64,000 bases of DNA, taken from Fomitopsis serialis. Taxonomy: Eukaryota > Basidiomycota > Agaricomycetes > Polyporales > Fomitopsidaceae. Under the pieces are notes generated by a model. That model searched no databases. It was not told the DNA's origin and saw only the letters and a program-made list of their open reading frames with translations. A program made the position numbers and the translations under genes. Below are positions 1 through 10,987 of this stretch, one piece after another. The first letter of the stretch is position 1. Each line of letters begins with the position of its first letter. The stretch lies in assembly GCF_022376445.1 (NCBI RefSeq), contig NW_025954989.1:124001-188000 (forward strand), written 5' to 3'.

Positions 1-536
1 GAAACGGCTGGATTGGTATACATGAAAATTTCTAGTGGACTGACACTTACCGGCTTGATCAGGGACATCGAAGTCGTACAGGAAGGAATTACCGGAGGCA
101 ATCGGACACTGAGTCACGAATGCTGGTCCGTCTGCCCAATTAGTGTGGTGTTGGAATATGCCATGCCAATGCTGAGGAATCACATGTACGACGTCAGAAA
201 CCAACAAACCGATGTAGAAGACATGAACTGACAATAGTAGTGGTCTTGTCCATGGTCTCATTAGTGAGGGAATTGTGGACGTTGATTTGGAAGTTGTCCC
301 CCTACGAGAGCCAATTAGTTCATGGAACAACACTGCATTGAGCTGGTACCTGCCTTGTTTCCACTGATAGTGGGCCCAGGGAACGTTCCACCAGCGAGCA
401 CGGCCTGTCGCGGGAAACCATCGAGGTTGACCTCTGCGTTGATTATATCTAGATCTGTAATGGGTCCAATCTGTGCGGAGGCGGCGGTTGCGAGCCCAAG
501 AGCTGCGAGAGCGAACGAAAGAGTAGAGAAAGTCAT
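1..536 (-). CDS. Laccase (multicopper oxidase), 5' part
   Basis: Secreted blue copper oxidase that oxidises phenols and reduces oxygen to water; in white-rot fungi it acts outside the cell on lignin-like substrates. The start at 536 gives a signal peptide of about 21 residues ending in ATAASA, then the mature start [15 protein letters not shown]. Exon 1 is 536-354, exon 2 301-233, exon 3 171-51; intron 3 runs off the window edge. Exon 3 carries HWHG-x9-DG-x5-QCPI, which is exactly the laccase L1 copper signature and supplies the first two copper-binding histidines. Joining GNK directly to GDNFQINV, as the family requires, makes intron 1 start with GC (AAG|GCAGGT) rather than GT. Reading is clean through the visible exons. 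Only about 125 of the roughly 500 residues are present, so substrate preference cannot be judged. Confidence 0.96.
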
Positions 537-602
537 CTCTAGGCTGTATGAGCGATTGAGAATCTGAATGAGACTGAGGATGAGGCATATTTGCCTCTGC
601 TC

Positions 603-608
603 TTTATA
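603..608 (-). promoter_or_regulatory. TATA box of the laccase gene
   Basis: On the minus strand TATAAA lies about 67 bp upstream of the laccase start codon, in the context ggTATAAAga. Position and sequence fit a core promoter. No further regulatory motif is claimed. Confidence 0.6.
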
Positions 609-3600
609 CCAACGAACTGGGGCGCCGAGGAGCAGTATCATAGCCAATGCTGTCCGTTACGCGTTGGGTGTGCTGTAATGAAGAGGCACAGGGAAATCTT
701 GACATGGCTGCAAGTCGAGCACAGAGTCAGTCGTCTGGGACAAAGTGACACGGCGTACCTGTTACCAAGAATCGCGGCTGTACTGGACAAGCAGCAGCGC
801 TCGGAACCGCACGGTACCCAGCTCAGAGTAGTTTAGCATCCATTGCCCGACGGAGGCACCAAACCGACTGACACACAGACTGCCATCGGCGTCGACAGTG
901 ACAGACGTTTGGGGCGCTGTGTACCGCTGGATTTGGAGAACTCGGCAGCAAAGCCGCAGCGACGGCGTCGACGACTACAGCACTGTGATCTGCATACTAC
1001 TCAACCAGTACAAGGATATGGAAATAGGATATTCACGTAGCTTATTCATGCAGCAGGGCCTCTGCGCTACGCTCTTGACTGCATGGCGGTTTCTCTGAAA
1101 CTCTGACACCGGTATTTCCTACCTGAAATCAGATCTTCGGGAAGCTCAGCAGATCCCCCGCCCAAATTCCAGCGAGTAGTACCAGATGTGGTGACCATCG
1201 ACGCTTGTTTGGATTGCATTCAGAAAGCTAGATGGTGCCTTCGAAACTGGCATGTTTTACCAAGTCATAGTGTACGCCGGTAGTTACCACTGTGAGGCGG
1301 ACTAAGGCCGGTGACCTGATCGAGTTAAGCGGAATGGACAGACCGTCGCCCAATTAGACATAGTCTCGCCGCAGTGATGCATAATGCACTGTGCTATGCT
1401 CAAGCGTTGACAGCGACATACGCAGTGGTTGTACTGAAACATTGGTGTAGTCAGTTCAGGCCCGGAACGGCATAAAAGGAACAGGACAACTGACTTAACT
1501 CTCTATGACACGGCGTATCCATACAGGAGCATGGCGCCCCGAGCTGTTTCGTGCAGTTTGGTGAACTAAAGGCAGTATACCAAGTATGCGCTCAGGCCAA
1601 GCTCAGGCTCCGGAGCGCGTCGTCAGGACAATCTCGAGATGTGAGCGTGAAACTCAGCGGCCTCTGATGAAGGCGCGCCGAGTTGCCGAGCGACGCCGAT
1701 ATCCCATTATGGCAACACCGACGAGGACCGGCAGGATGCGTAGATCGTGCTAATGGCCCGGCGGGCGACCAAGGCTGCCTCATACTCGTCTGAACTGCTG
1801 TCGCCATCTCTCCGAGACCCCTGACCAGAGGCAACGTCGCATTCGAGCGGTGCTAACACTTAGTTACGCGTCAAACTCTGCAGTTCCGTCCCGTTTGGCG
1901 GCAATCTATGACTGGTCTGCACCATTGCAGTGAACTCCACCGTAGTTCACGATGTCGGTCACGGTGCAATTGGTAGAGCACAGGCACAGCAGAATGCGGT
2001 TGTACCGTTTTATAACAAATAGGTCTAACTATGGGTGCACTAGGCCATGGCATTCATGTGTCCCTGACGCCATCGGTTCCGCAAGTTGTGAGTGACACTG
2101 GGATGATCTGACTGCTCACTAATTCTGGCATGCCGTGGCAGTGTCGAGTGCTCGAGATGTGTCGACTGTTGCATTCTACATGATTTGTATAACGGAACAA
2201 GCTCAAGATTACTGTTCCTGCCGGTCGTTGGAAATGCGAAGTGCATTCCACGTCCGAGAGACTCGGACTCCAAGGAGCAATGACAATGCACTATGTACTC
2301 AGACTGGGCCGAAGGAGTCCGCCTGTCTGGCGCAGACTTCTGCAAATTTACAATGATTTTGCCACATTCTGGCGGCTCTCGTGTAGAAACCCTCATACTT
2401 GCCTGCTAGAAGCTCAGGTTGAGTGCACACGTTCAAGCACCGGGTGTCGCTTCAAGTTGGGTTCGAGATTCGCCATCAACTTCTCAGTGGATCAGAACGA
2501 AGAAGACAAGCAGTGGTATACACGTTCGTGAAATCAATTCTTTTTGTAATTGTGTTGACGTATTGCTCAAACCGCGCTCATAGCCTTCGATCTGTCGCGA
2601 GTGAGAGCTCAGAAGAGGGCCGTACCTGGCGGCCGGAAATATCATATGAGGCTCAAAGGGAGTTTTTCTATGACCGAATGGCTCAGTTGAGTAGTCTCCC
2701 GGTGGCATGAAGGCAGTATGCATGTGCTTACGATAGGATGTTTCAGGCTCGGACTTGACTCGACCAAGCTCTTGATTCTCACAACAACCGGCGTGACCTA
2801 TGCAGCATCGTCCAGCGCCGGTGACTATCGTCGCTGTGACTTGGGGATTCCGACGACGCCCGGTGAATGCCTCCCGACAGTAGAACTCAACTGATGTACG
2901 TCCCAGCCACCAATCTATTTTCGCCCTGCGGTCGCCTTGTCTCGTCCCCGGGTATATGTTGTCTCCGCGCGGCACTACAACATGCACGCGATCCGTCGCC
3001 ACGATCATCACAAATTTGACATCTGAGCGTCAGATCTAGGAGAAACATGCGCGCAACATCGCTCAATTGGTTAGTCAACCACTACGCCCGCAACTCCGGA
3101 TGGATCCATCTCCGGTACTACTAGCCACCGCTCAGAACCGTATTGCGTCTGTTGCAAGCTTAGGTCCCTTTGCGAAGTTGCAGCATAATAAAAACTGCGC
3201 CCATTGCACCGACTTCCGCCTACCGCGCGCATGCACGCTAGACTCAAACACGCAACCGGGCGTCACCTCCATGATCGGTGAGGTCGACCGAACAAGTACA
3301 GCGGCTTAATGGCTCCGACAGCTGTCGCAGCGCTGCGTAGCATGGGCTCCGTATCCGCACTGCAGCTGTGCGCCACGGATCCGGTATGTCTGCATTCTTC
3401 TCCCCATCTGTCGCGACTGCCAACGGTGTCACAATTAGGTGACATCCGTAACACAACGACCACGCCTCTGACCCGTTGTATGTGCGCATCGCGCGCAGCG
3501 AGAGACTAATTACTACAGTGTGCGCCTCTATGTCCGCGGCCACTAGGTGATGTCATCATGCGAGCGCTCCGGTCAGCTTTCCCAACGCCGGAAAGACTCG

Positions 3601-4317
3601 TACGAGTCGTGGACATCGCCCTGTGTGTTCTAGGTCCAACGGCTAGTGCGCCACTGCATTCGCCACGAAGGACAAATAGCCTAGACAAGCACTCTTCCGC
3701 GACGTACTCAGTGCGGAGCGCTGAAGGTCCTCAATATTTGTGGGTCGATGGGCAGAACAGACATGGCATAGTGGTGTCTTTCAGGTCAGACGGGGGAATG
3801 TTGTGAATACTGTCGTGCGTTGCCTTCGGCATAGTCATCAGCATCTCTTAGCTCCGATGCTCATGAAATCGCTCAGGAACGGTTTCGCATCCGAGACGAC
3901 TTAACTCGCAAGTTACCTCGTTTCCTCTTCGAGTCTCCCAAGTGTATCGCGAATCGAGAAGACACCGATGACAGGCCAAATAACCGCCCCAGGGCCTCTG
4001 ATGTATCGAGATATTCCGTCCCTCCACAAAGTCCTCTCATTGCCCGGGCCGCTCACACTGCACGCTACGGTCACAGAACCACGACGTACTGAACGCGTTA
4101 ATATTGATGCAATTGTACAAGACTACGTGACGTGTGGGATGATGCAATTTTTGTATGACTGAGAATTCGACGAAAACATCCCGACCATATATCGGACATG
4201 CTCGGAGCCAAGATGAGATCAGAGAGGAGTCCATGACCGTTCAAATGTTGAGTACGTGTGGCAAGATGGTTTACTAAACAGTCCGTGGTGTCGGAGCAAG
4301 AACAGAATACAGTTTGC
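609..4317. other. 3.7 kb without a recognisable gene
   Basis: Short open frames exist on both strands (the longest about 175 codons near 2484-3011, minus) but none shows family resemblance, a splice pattern or a repeated motif. The sequence keeps normal CpG dinucleotides, so it is not a methylation-eroded transposon like the right end of the window. I see no transposase, reverse transcriptase, terminal repeat or tRNA. A TATA-like cataaaagg occurs near 1470 (plus) with no gene behind it. It could be laccase promoter plus decayed sequence. Confidence 0.5.
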
Positions 4318-6391
4318 CTAGTTCCTCTTGCGAAGGACGTCGCCCTCAAAAACAAAATGACCACGTGCCTGCATCGCCATGGCCGCCTTCGTCACTTCAG
4401 CAGTGTCGAAATCCTCATGCTTGTCGGGCGGCAGCGCGGCGTTGAGGTAGGTAACGAGCGCGGCGATGGTCAGCTCGTCCGTCGGCTCATATGTCGAGTT
4501 GAAGAGATGCATAACTGCACGGAAGGTATAGTCCAGCCTACAGTACGGAAAGTCAGCGTTGCATTCGTCTAGTAGACTCGATGACATACCGCCCCTTTGG
4601 TGTCTGAAGGTCGGACAGACGCGAAGGAAAACGGTCGACATCCATCTTGTCAGCCCATGGGCCCGCAGGACCTTCTGACCCATCGATGGTCGATGAGGAG
4701 GAGCCTCGAGGACCTACACCAGGCCTCACGGACGCTCGTGCGGTAGGCCTCGCTGCAGCCTGCACGTCGTTTACCTCACGACGCACCGTCCAATGCAGCG
4801 GCCTTTCCCCATCGTCCATGGACTCCACGCCCTCCTCGGATTCAGCGTCCCCCAGTGCGGTAGTCCCCTCCGAACGCATGGCGACATCGGAAGGTCCCAT
4901 TGAGAGCGGACTACCGCCGGGGTGTCTCAATTCGCTGTCCTTTTGGGAACGCGTCTGCCTAAGTGGACAAGTCCTTTAGCTAATGGCACCACTCCCTTAG
5001 CCATACACACACGTACTGCCGCTTGAGACATTTGTCTCGGTGCTGCTCCCAGGGATAAGAACAGTATGTACTGTCTTGCCGGAGCTGCACCCATTTGTGG
5101 CACATAGTGCAGAAGACGCGAGTAGGCTCGACCTCGCCAACGAGAGGATCAGCCCGGAGTTGGGCGGCCCGTTGCTCCGCAGTACGGCGTCGAGACTCCT
5201 GGTTCGTTGGACTGTAATCCTTGAACGACGGAGTAGTAAGGACCGCGACCGAGCTACCAGTTGCGGGGGAGGAAGCTCCTGTACCGTTAACCGGTGCAAG
5301 AACGGGAGGCGGAAGGGAAGATGAAGACGCCAAGGCAAGCAGATGCTTCGGCGGTGGGGGCACGTCCTGAATGGCAGGGTTGACGGTGACACTGTCGCAT
5401 CGTTTCGTATTGGAGGAACCCATTCACTATATCACCACGCCACATACCTCATTACCATGCCACTGCTTCCCTGACCATAGAAGACGTTTCGTTGGCAGGA
5501 ACCGCGGTGCTCGGCCCATATTGTAGAAGCTTGCGCATTGTCGACAATGCCGATGTTGACCCAGCCTTCGCAGTTTCTGCATAGCACGCGCTCCGAGTCG
5601 AATTTGCGGACATTGGGATCTGCAGCAAAGATGATACCACGATCGTCGCAAACCGTCTTCGCGCCGGCCGGGAAGTATTTACTGAGTTGCACATAAGTAA
5701 ACAGCCGACGATCACAGAGTCTGCGACTCACGCCTTCTTTGCGAGACAGCTCTTACGGTGAGCGTCCCATGGTATGGAACAGTACGTCGAATTCGGTCGA
5801 AGCCGAATCCACTTGTCACAACATGCGCACAACACGCGATAGGCTTCGAACTGTGCGACATAGGGGTCGTTGCGCAGATAATCAATGCGTTCTTCTTCAG
5901 TTCGCTTCGATCGTCTCCGCTTTGCCTGGGGCTCTGTGTCAACGGAAGTGTCTGCTGACTGCCTCGTTTGCGCCGATTGCGCCAAGGATTGAGCTATTTG
6001 TGGCTGCGAACTGTTGGGACTAAAAGGGTATCTGCATCAGGCTGTGAGAGTATCCTGTTTATCTTGACTGACCACTTAAGTCGGTGCGAATCCCAAAGTT
6101 GAAGGGTAAAGCCGCCCGTGGCTTCGTCTCTGAACGAGACCTCTTCACCGCATCCTTCGCATTTGACGCGACCCGTCTCGTATTCATTTTTTGGTGGCCG
6201 GGCTTCACTGTCATCGCTCAGAGCCTCAGAGGACTCTCTAGGCGCATCACTCGCATCGGGGGTCGCTTCTTCCTGCGAATGGCGTCCCTTCCGCTTCTGC
6301 GGCGTGCTGCACCACATAACACGGTTAGAGGGTTTCACAAAATGATATAAAGCACATACATCGCAGCTGGGGACATCGCCTTGGTTATCAT
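4318..6391 (-). CDS. Four-repeat CxxC...WxxHxxxC zinc-module protein
   Basis: Unnamed protein of about 575 residues in seven exons. It holds four copies of one module: C-x2-C-x-x-W...W-x2-H-x3-C. Copies are CEGCGEEV...WDSHRLKC, CACCDKWI...WDAHRKSC, CRNCEGWV...WAEHRGSC and CTMCHKWV...WEQHRDKC. Two Cys, one His and one Cys per copy would bind one zinc. Copies 2-4 follow a basic/acidic linker with a 'D-P-x-V' motif. In copy 1 the last Cys codon is split TG|T by an intron; choosing that splice restores the ligand and the frame. An intron falls just after every copy. The start uses a short first exon (6391-6360) spliced at AT|gtatgt to C-ACG; the start is the least certain part. The C-terminal 70 residues after the last intron (LDYTFRAVMHLF...) contain no zinc module. 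Modules of this sort occur in predicted basidiomycete proteins; nucleic-acid or protein binding is an inference. Confidence 0.8.
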
Positions 6392-6652
6392 CTGGGCGGG
6401 AGGGAAGAAGGTTCGATTATAAGTTCGGAGTAAGATTTACGCCACGAGCACGCGTTCGCACTTTCTGACTATCGCGATCTGAGCGAGGTCGCGCAGAACG
6501 AGTGGTTCAAGACTGGGCCGAGCCAACGAAGGCGGGCGACACTGCAGCGGAATCAGGGATGGTGGTCAGAAGGAGGAGGAGTAGGGTTGACGTGAACGAT
6601 GAGATATAATATATGGCTTCACGACAAAGAAGCGACAACATTGAATTGAAAA

Positions 6653-6668
6653 TTCCGGAATTCCGGAA
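6653..6668. promoter_or_regulatory. 16 bp perfect palindrome, heat-shock-element-like
   Basis: TTCCGGAATTCCGGAA is self-complementary and contains alternating TTC and GAA blocks two bases apart, which is the pattern bound by heat-shock factors (TTCnnGAA). It lies about 260 bp upstream of the zinc-module gene start (minus). The match is to a general pattern only; binding is inferred. Confidence 0.35.
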
Positions 6669-7773
6669 AACAGAAAGAACAACATTCCCAGGACTAAGAT
6701 CAAAATACCACCGAACAAGCTGTCCCTCGGCCAAATATGGGAACCCTCCTGATTCATGATCGAGACCATGTGGTCTTGGTGCCACCCGGCCATTTGTCTT
6801 CCTCTCCAATGTCTCGCTAGCCGAAAATGTCGCATTTCGCAACGGTCGCAGCTGCGACGTCTCGGCGTCGTGGCACCGCCAGCTCATAAGCCCGCCCCTC
6901 GGCGGATCTCTAGTCGCGGAATAGTCACCACGGCCACGAAGCGCCCGGTCGATAAGTTTAATTGAAGACCAGAACGGCAAAGAACTGCCTAGCTCAAGCT
7001 CTTCATTCATCACAGTTCCGGTCACCAGCGTCGGTGTGGGACTTCCCGTCCACCCAAAACCATGATCTGCCTATTGTGGCAGGGATTCTGTCGCACCGTC
7101 AAGATTCAATCTGTGGAAAATGATCCTACGACGTCCATTCGCGTTCGCTCACGTACCAGCTGCACGGGGCGAAAATCACCGGCCCATTTCAATGTCTCTT
7201 ACCCATTGCTTCCCAGGCGCGCCGATACAGTGAGTCTTACGCGAAGAAACGCTGTCGAGCAGCATCTCTTCGGAGGCCCGCCACTGTTGACATCAATGAC
7301 AGCTGTCATAGCGTCACGTCGACAACTTTGCATGAGATGGGCTACCTAGTGTTGTGCATCTACAATGTCAAAGCGAGAAGTATCAGCAAAGTAAACCGTC
7401 GTACGTGTGCAGACATATCTGACTTGGAGCTACCGTTTCTGGTACGCAATCAATGAATTCGTTGCAGTCTAACTTGTTTCCGCGCATTCTTGCACATGGT
7501 GAGATGTCAACAACCCAGACGGTATGTGTTGACCTGTCTTCCGGAATAACGACGATCAATTCCTACCGTATAGTGCTTCTGAACAGCTTGACGTCGTGGA
7601 TCTCAGCTGGAGTCCTCGTCCTGTAGACTGTTTAGTTGAGCGACTGCCTTCCTCCGACACGCCACCGGCAAACAGTGTAACAATGTTCCGGTATGTGAGT
7701 TGCCTATATTGCAATGGTATGACGATCAGTCCACTCGAGGAAGTCATGACACTGATTATGTGCCTCGGCTCAG

Positions 7774-7890
7774 ACCCTGCCGTAGCCTCCTTCCTCCAGG
7801 AAGGTCTTCACCCGCTTGACTATGATGTCCAGTGCATCGAGCCACTTCGCCAGCTCGGAGTCAAATTTCTCGTGCGATCCTCCTTGAGAC
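7774..7890 (-). pseudogene. Possible exon remnant, helical segment
   Basis: On the minus strand an open stretch encodes an amphipathic helical sequence containing FDSELAKWLDALDIIVKR, then KTFLEEGGYGR and a stop. Composition and heptad-like spacing resemble real coding sequence more than the surroundings do, but I do not recognise the family, and no flanking exons can be joined. It may be a relic of a larger gene or chance. Confidence 0.2.
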
Positions 7891-9580
7891 AAGCGGTGTA
7901 GAAGTCATGGCGATATGGAATGGCTCTCATCGCCACCTAATAATTGAATCGCCGTGGCGTAGACGATAGATAGATAGAAGCACGGATGTGCGAGCGGGTG
8001 TCCGACAATCAGATAGAATGAGACGCGGACACGAATATAGACACGTACTGCAACAGCCGACCGAATAATGAACGTGTGGTGGTGCTTCAAGACCACGTCA
8101 TATGACCTCTTGAAGCAGACATGTAGCTCCGTCGACTTATCGCTCTGCATGTTCTGCAGTGCCTGGCATGTGAACAGAAGACCACTAGATATGTCAAAGA
8201 CGAGTGAGATTACATACATGAGAATCACCGGCCGAGCCGAGATGTCAGGGCAAGAAAATGTAGCTTACCGTATGAGCCGCACGAGACAGGGAACTGAGTG
8301 CCGCTCTTTGTCTTCGGTTGCGCATATTACAAGCTTCTCGAGGGTCGTCGACTGTGAGGGCGTTGCTTCGTATCGAGTGCGCACACCCTACAATGAATCA
8401 TCAGTCAAATCCAAGGGACAAATTGTATCGTCGTCAAAACTGACAGCGAGGTTTCCCCTCAAGTCCGACTGAACAAAGCCGAAGACTCCGTGGCCCAGTA
8501 GATCTGCGAGAGTTACGAATCATCGGATATGGCATCAGTGCTAGTGGCGGAGATGACCATCGTACCGAACATATTGAGGAAGTCGGTCGTCGCCACGAGA
8601 AAGGACGCAGTCTCGACCCCGTCTTCCGTGATAGGGACATCAACGAACGACTAGTCATGGTTAGAGTCTATGAGAAAGGAAAAGCACTGGAACCGAAAAG
8701 TGGTACCTTCGCGGTCTCGAATAGCGGAGCCATGACAAAAGGACTTTAGGATCTAGGGTGGGTATCGTGTAGCAATAGGAGAGTCTAGGTGGTAAGAACA
8801 GGCGTCAGTATCCAACGCATGCTCTGCTGGTCAAGCAATGTGGTAGACGGCAAGCAACCTGCGGGCCATGCTGCACGCACGCTTTTCATAAACACGCCCT
8901 GGGAGTTGCTGGGGCTTGCCGTTTCCACGGCGAATTCCGGAAGCCATGGCTCCGTCCTCTGCTTACTGACAGAGTCGCGATTTGCCTTTTCATAGACAGC
9001 CTCGCGATGCATTCTCAAAGCTGCCGCTCACTTCCACTGAACAGTCCAAGCGTATACGAGCAGCCAACGAGCAGCGAGGAGGCGCGCTGTGCCATGTTGG
9101 CGCCAAGTTCCAGAGACACCGAGCGTCTACGAGCGAATATACCGGTTGCTGTTTGTGCGTGTTTGTTCTCCTACACCTTCGGCTGAGACATACTTCCACT
9201 GTTCCAGTTCACAATGATCTCGACGTTTATATCGCCTTGAACTTCCAATCAATGGCTCTCAATCGTGGGTCATTTGTGTCACTTTCGCAACACCGAGTAA
9301 AGTTCACTAGCGTCTCTAGGCCACCCGTGCGACCCCAGGCTCTGACCAGTCGTCTTCAGCGGTCCATCATTGCCTTCTTTGTAGGGCGAACATCATGCCA
9401 CTGCCGCATGTCGTTGACATGCCCTTCGTCGGTCGTACTCCTGTGCCACAATGTCTCTTGACATTCGCCGCTAAGGTCGCGGATAGCATCCGCTCTCAAT
9501 AGTCTCTGATCCTCTCCCAAACAGCACCGATCAGCACACATCCACTACACTAACTACGGCACTGACTCGCGGCAGAGACC

Positions 9581-10987
9581 ATGGCTCGTGTGTATGCCGA
9601 CGTGAACGCGATGCTCGGTCCTGCGTGGTACGAATTTGGTCCGTAAACCTAAGTTTCCTATCCACTGTAGATCTTCAATGAAAGCTTCTCTCGCAGAAAG
9701 CACGAAGATAGAGTGGAACGTGCCAGATCGGTACGAGATCACTCGGCGGATCGGCGGTGGCAAGTACTCCGAGGTGAGCATCAGCCCCGTACAGACGGTT
9801 ATCTCATAGACTGACATCGTCGACTGTTGTGCAGGTCTTTGAGGGCGTCGACTCTTCGAACGAGGATGCCGTGGTCATCAAAGTGCTGAAGCCGGTAGCG
9901 AAGAGGAAGATCAAACGGGAGATTAAGATCCTGCGTAATCTCTCCGGTGGCCCAAACATTGTCGGCCTTGTAGACGTCGTGCGCGACCACCCGTCACGCT
10001 CCCATAGTTTGGTCATGGAGTATGTCAGAAATTCGGACTGGAAGGACATATACCGCTCCTTGACTGAAGTGGAGATCAAGCAATATCTATTCCAGCTGCT
10101 AAGGGTATGTAGCCGCCCGTCGTGTCATGGTCCACTCACACCTACGATCCAGGCTTTGGACTTCGCGCATTCGCGTGGTATCATGCACCGGGATGTGAAG
10201 CCGGGTAACATCATGTTCGATCGCGAAAAGCGCAAGGTAGGTCGGTGCGATGGCAGAATGGTCTCAGTGGCTAATCATCTCGTACCAGCTGAGGCTTATT
10301 GACTGGGGTCTTGCCGAGTTCTATCACCCTGGCACCGAGTACCCTCCGCGAGTGGGCTCCAGATATTGGAAAAGTCCCGAATTACTCGTCAGCTACAAGA
10401 CATACGACTACAGTCTCGACCTGTGGAGCGTCGGCTGTATACTGGCCGCCTTGGTGTGTGTCATCCGAGCACTTGTCTCGCTTAGTGTTTGATCGTTTCT
10501 CGTTGTCAGTTGTTCCGCAAGGAGGCCTTCTTCCGTGGGAGAGATAACGAGGACCAGCTCTTGAAGATCGTGAAAGTGCTTGGCACGGACAGCTTCGAAC
10601 AGTACTTGTTCACCTACAACCTCTGCCTCGTCAACGTGAATGACGAACTCGTGCAACAGTACGTCATATGGTGCTTCAGTGGCCGATGTGCTATAGACAT
10701 ATCTCCAGACATGCACGACAACCTTGGGCACGGTTTATCACGCAAGAGAATCGGGCAACAACATCGTCAGAGGCTCTCGACCTACTTGACAAGCTGCTAC
10801 GATATGATCATCGAGAACGACTGACAGCGGCTGAAGCGATGGCACATACTTATTTCAGTAAGATGGCATTTTCGATCAAGCTTAATCTCGCTAACCCATC
10901 ACTCGATCACCTGTAGATGTTGTACGACTACAGACACCATCCAACCCCGCGGAGTGCTTCAGCGACTCCGGCTTTTACTCCACCTGA
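9581..10987 (+). CDS. Casein kinase 2 catalytic (alpha) subunit, divergent copy
   Basis: Serine/threonine kinase of the CK2 holoenzyme, acting in nucleus and cytosol. Eight exons were spliced base by base (9581-9638, 9697-9773, 9835-10104, 10153-10236, 10289-10453, 10510-10658, 10709-10857, 10917-10987) giving 340 residues, the usual CK2 alpha length, with no frame break. The start MARVYADVN matches the family. Visible: glycine loop GGGKYSEV, catalytic Lys in VVIKVLKPV, basic cluster [11 protein letters not shown], catalytic loop [10 protein letters not shown], and DWG in place of DFG, as typical of CK2. It departs from nearly invariant CK2 positions: GRGKYSEV reads [16 protein letters not shown] reads [19 protein letters not shown] reads [11 protein letters not shown], and the last third is poorly conserved. 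It is therefore probably a second, specialised paralogue rather than the housekeeping gene. Confidence 0.93.

Larger units (their letters stand above)
6392..9580. other. 3.2 kb without a confident gene
   Basis: Promoter side of the zinc-module gene (minus) and of the kinase gene (plus). No open frame on either strand looks like a conserved protein, apart from a short possible remnant at 7774-7890 (minus) described separately. A perfect 16 bp palindrome sits at 6653-6668. CpG content looks normal. No mobile-element hallmark seen. Confidence 0.5.

Noticed and set aside
2484..3011. Minus-strand open frame of 175 codons
   Set aside because: No recognisable domain, odd composition and no splice partners; likely chance in GC-balanced DNA.
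6507..7025. Minus-strand open frame of 172 codons upstream of the zinc-module gene
   Set aside because: A hydrophobic stretch near its end tempted a membrane-protein call, but nothing else in it looks conserved and it lies in the promoter region.
9097..9106. TTGGCGCCAA palindrome resembling an E2F-type site
   Set aside because: A ten-base palindrome is expected by chance in a window of this size and it is almost 500 bp from the kinase start.
8982..9461. Plus-strand open frame of 159 codons before the kinase gene
   Set aside because: No family resemblance; probably promoter DNA.
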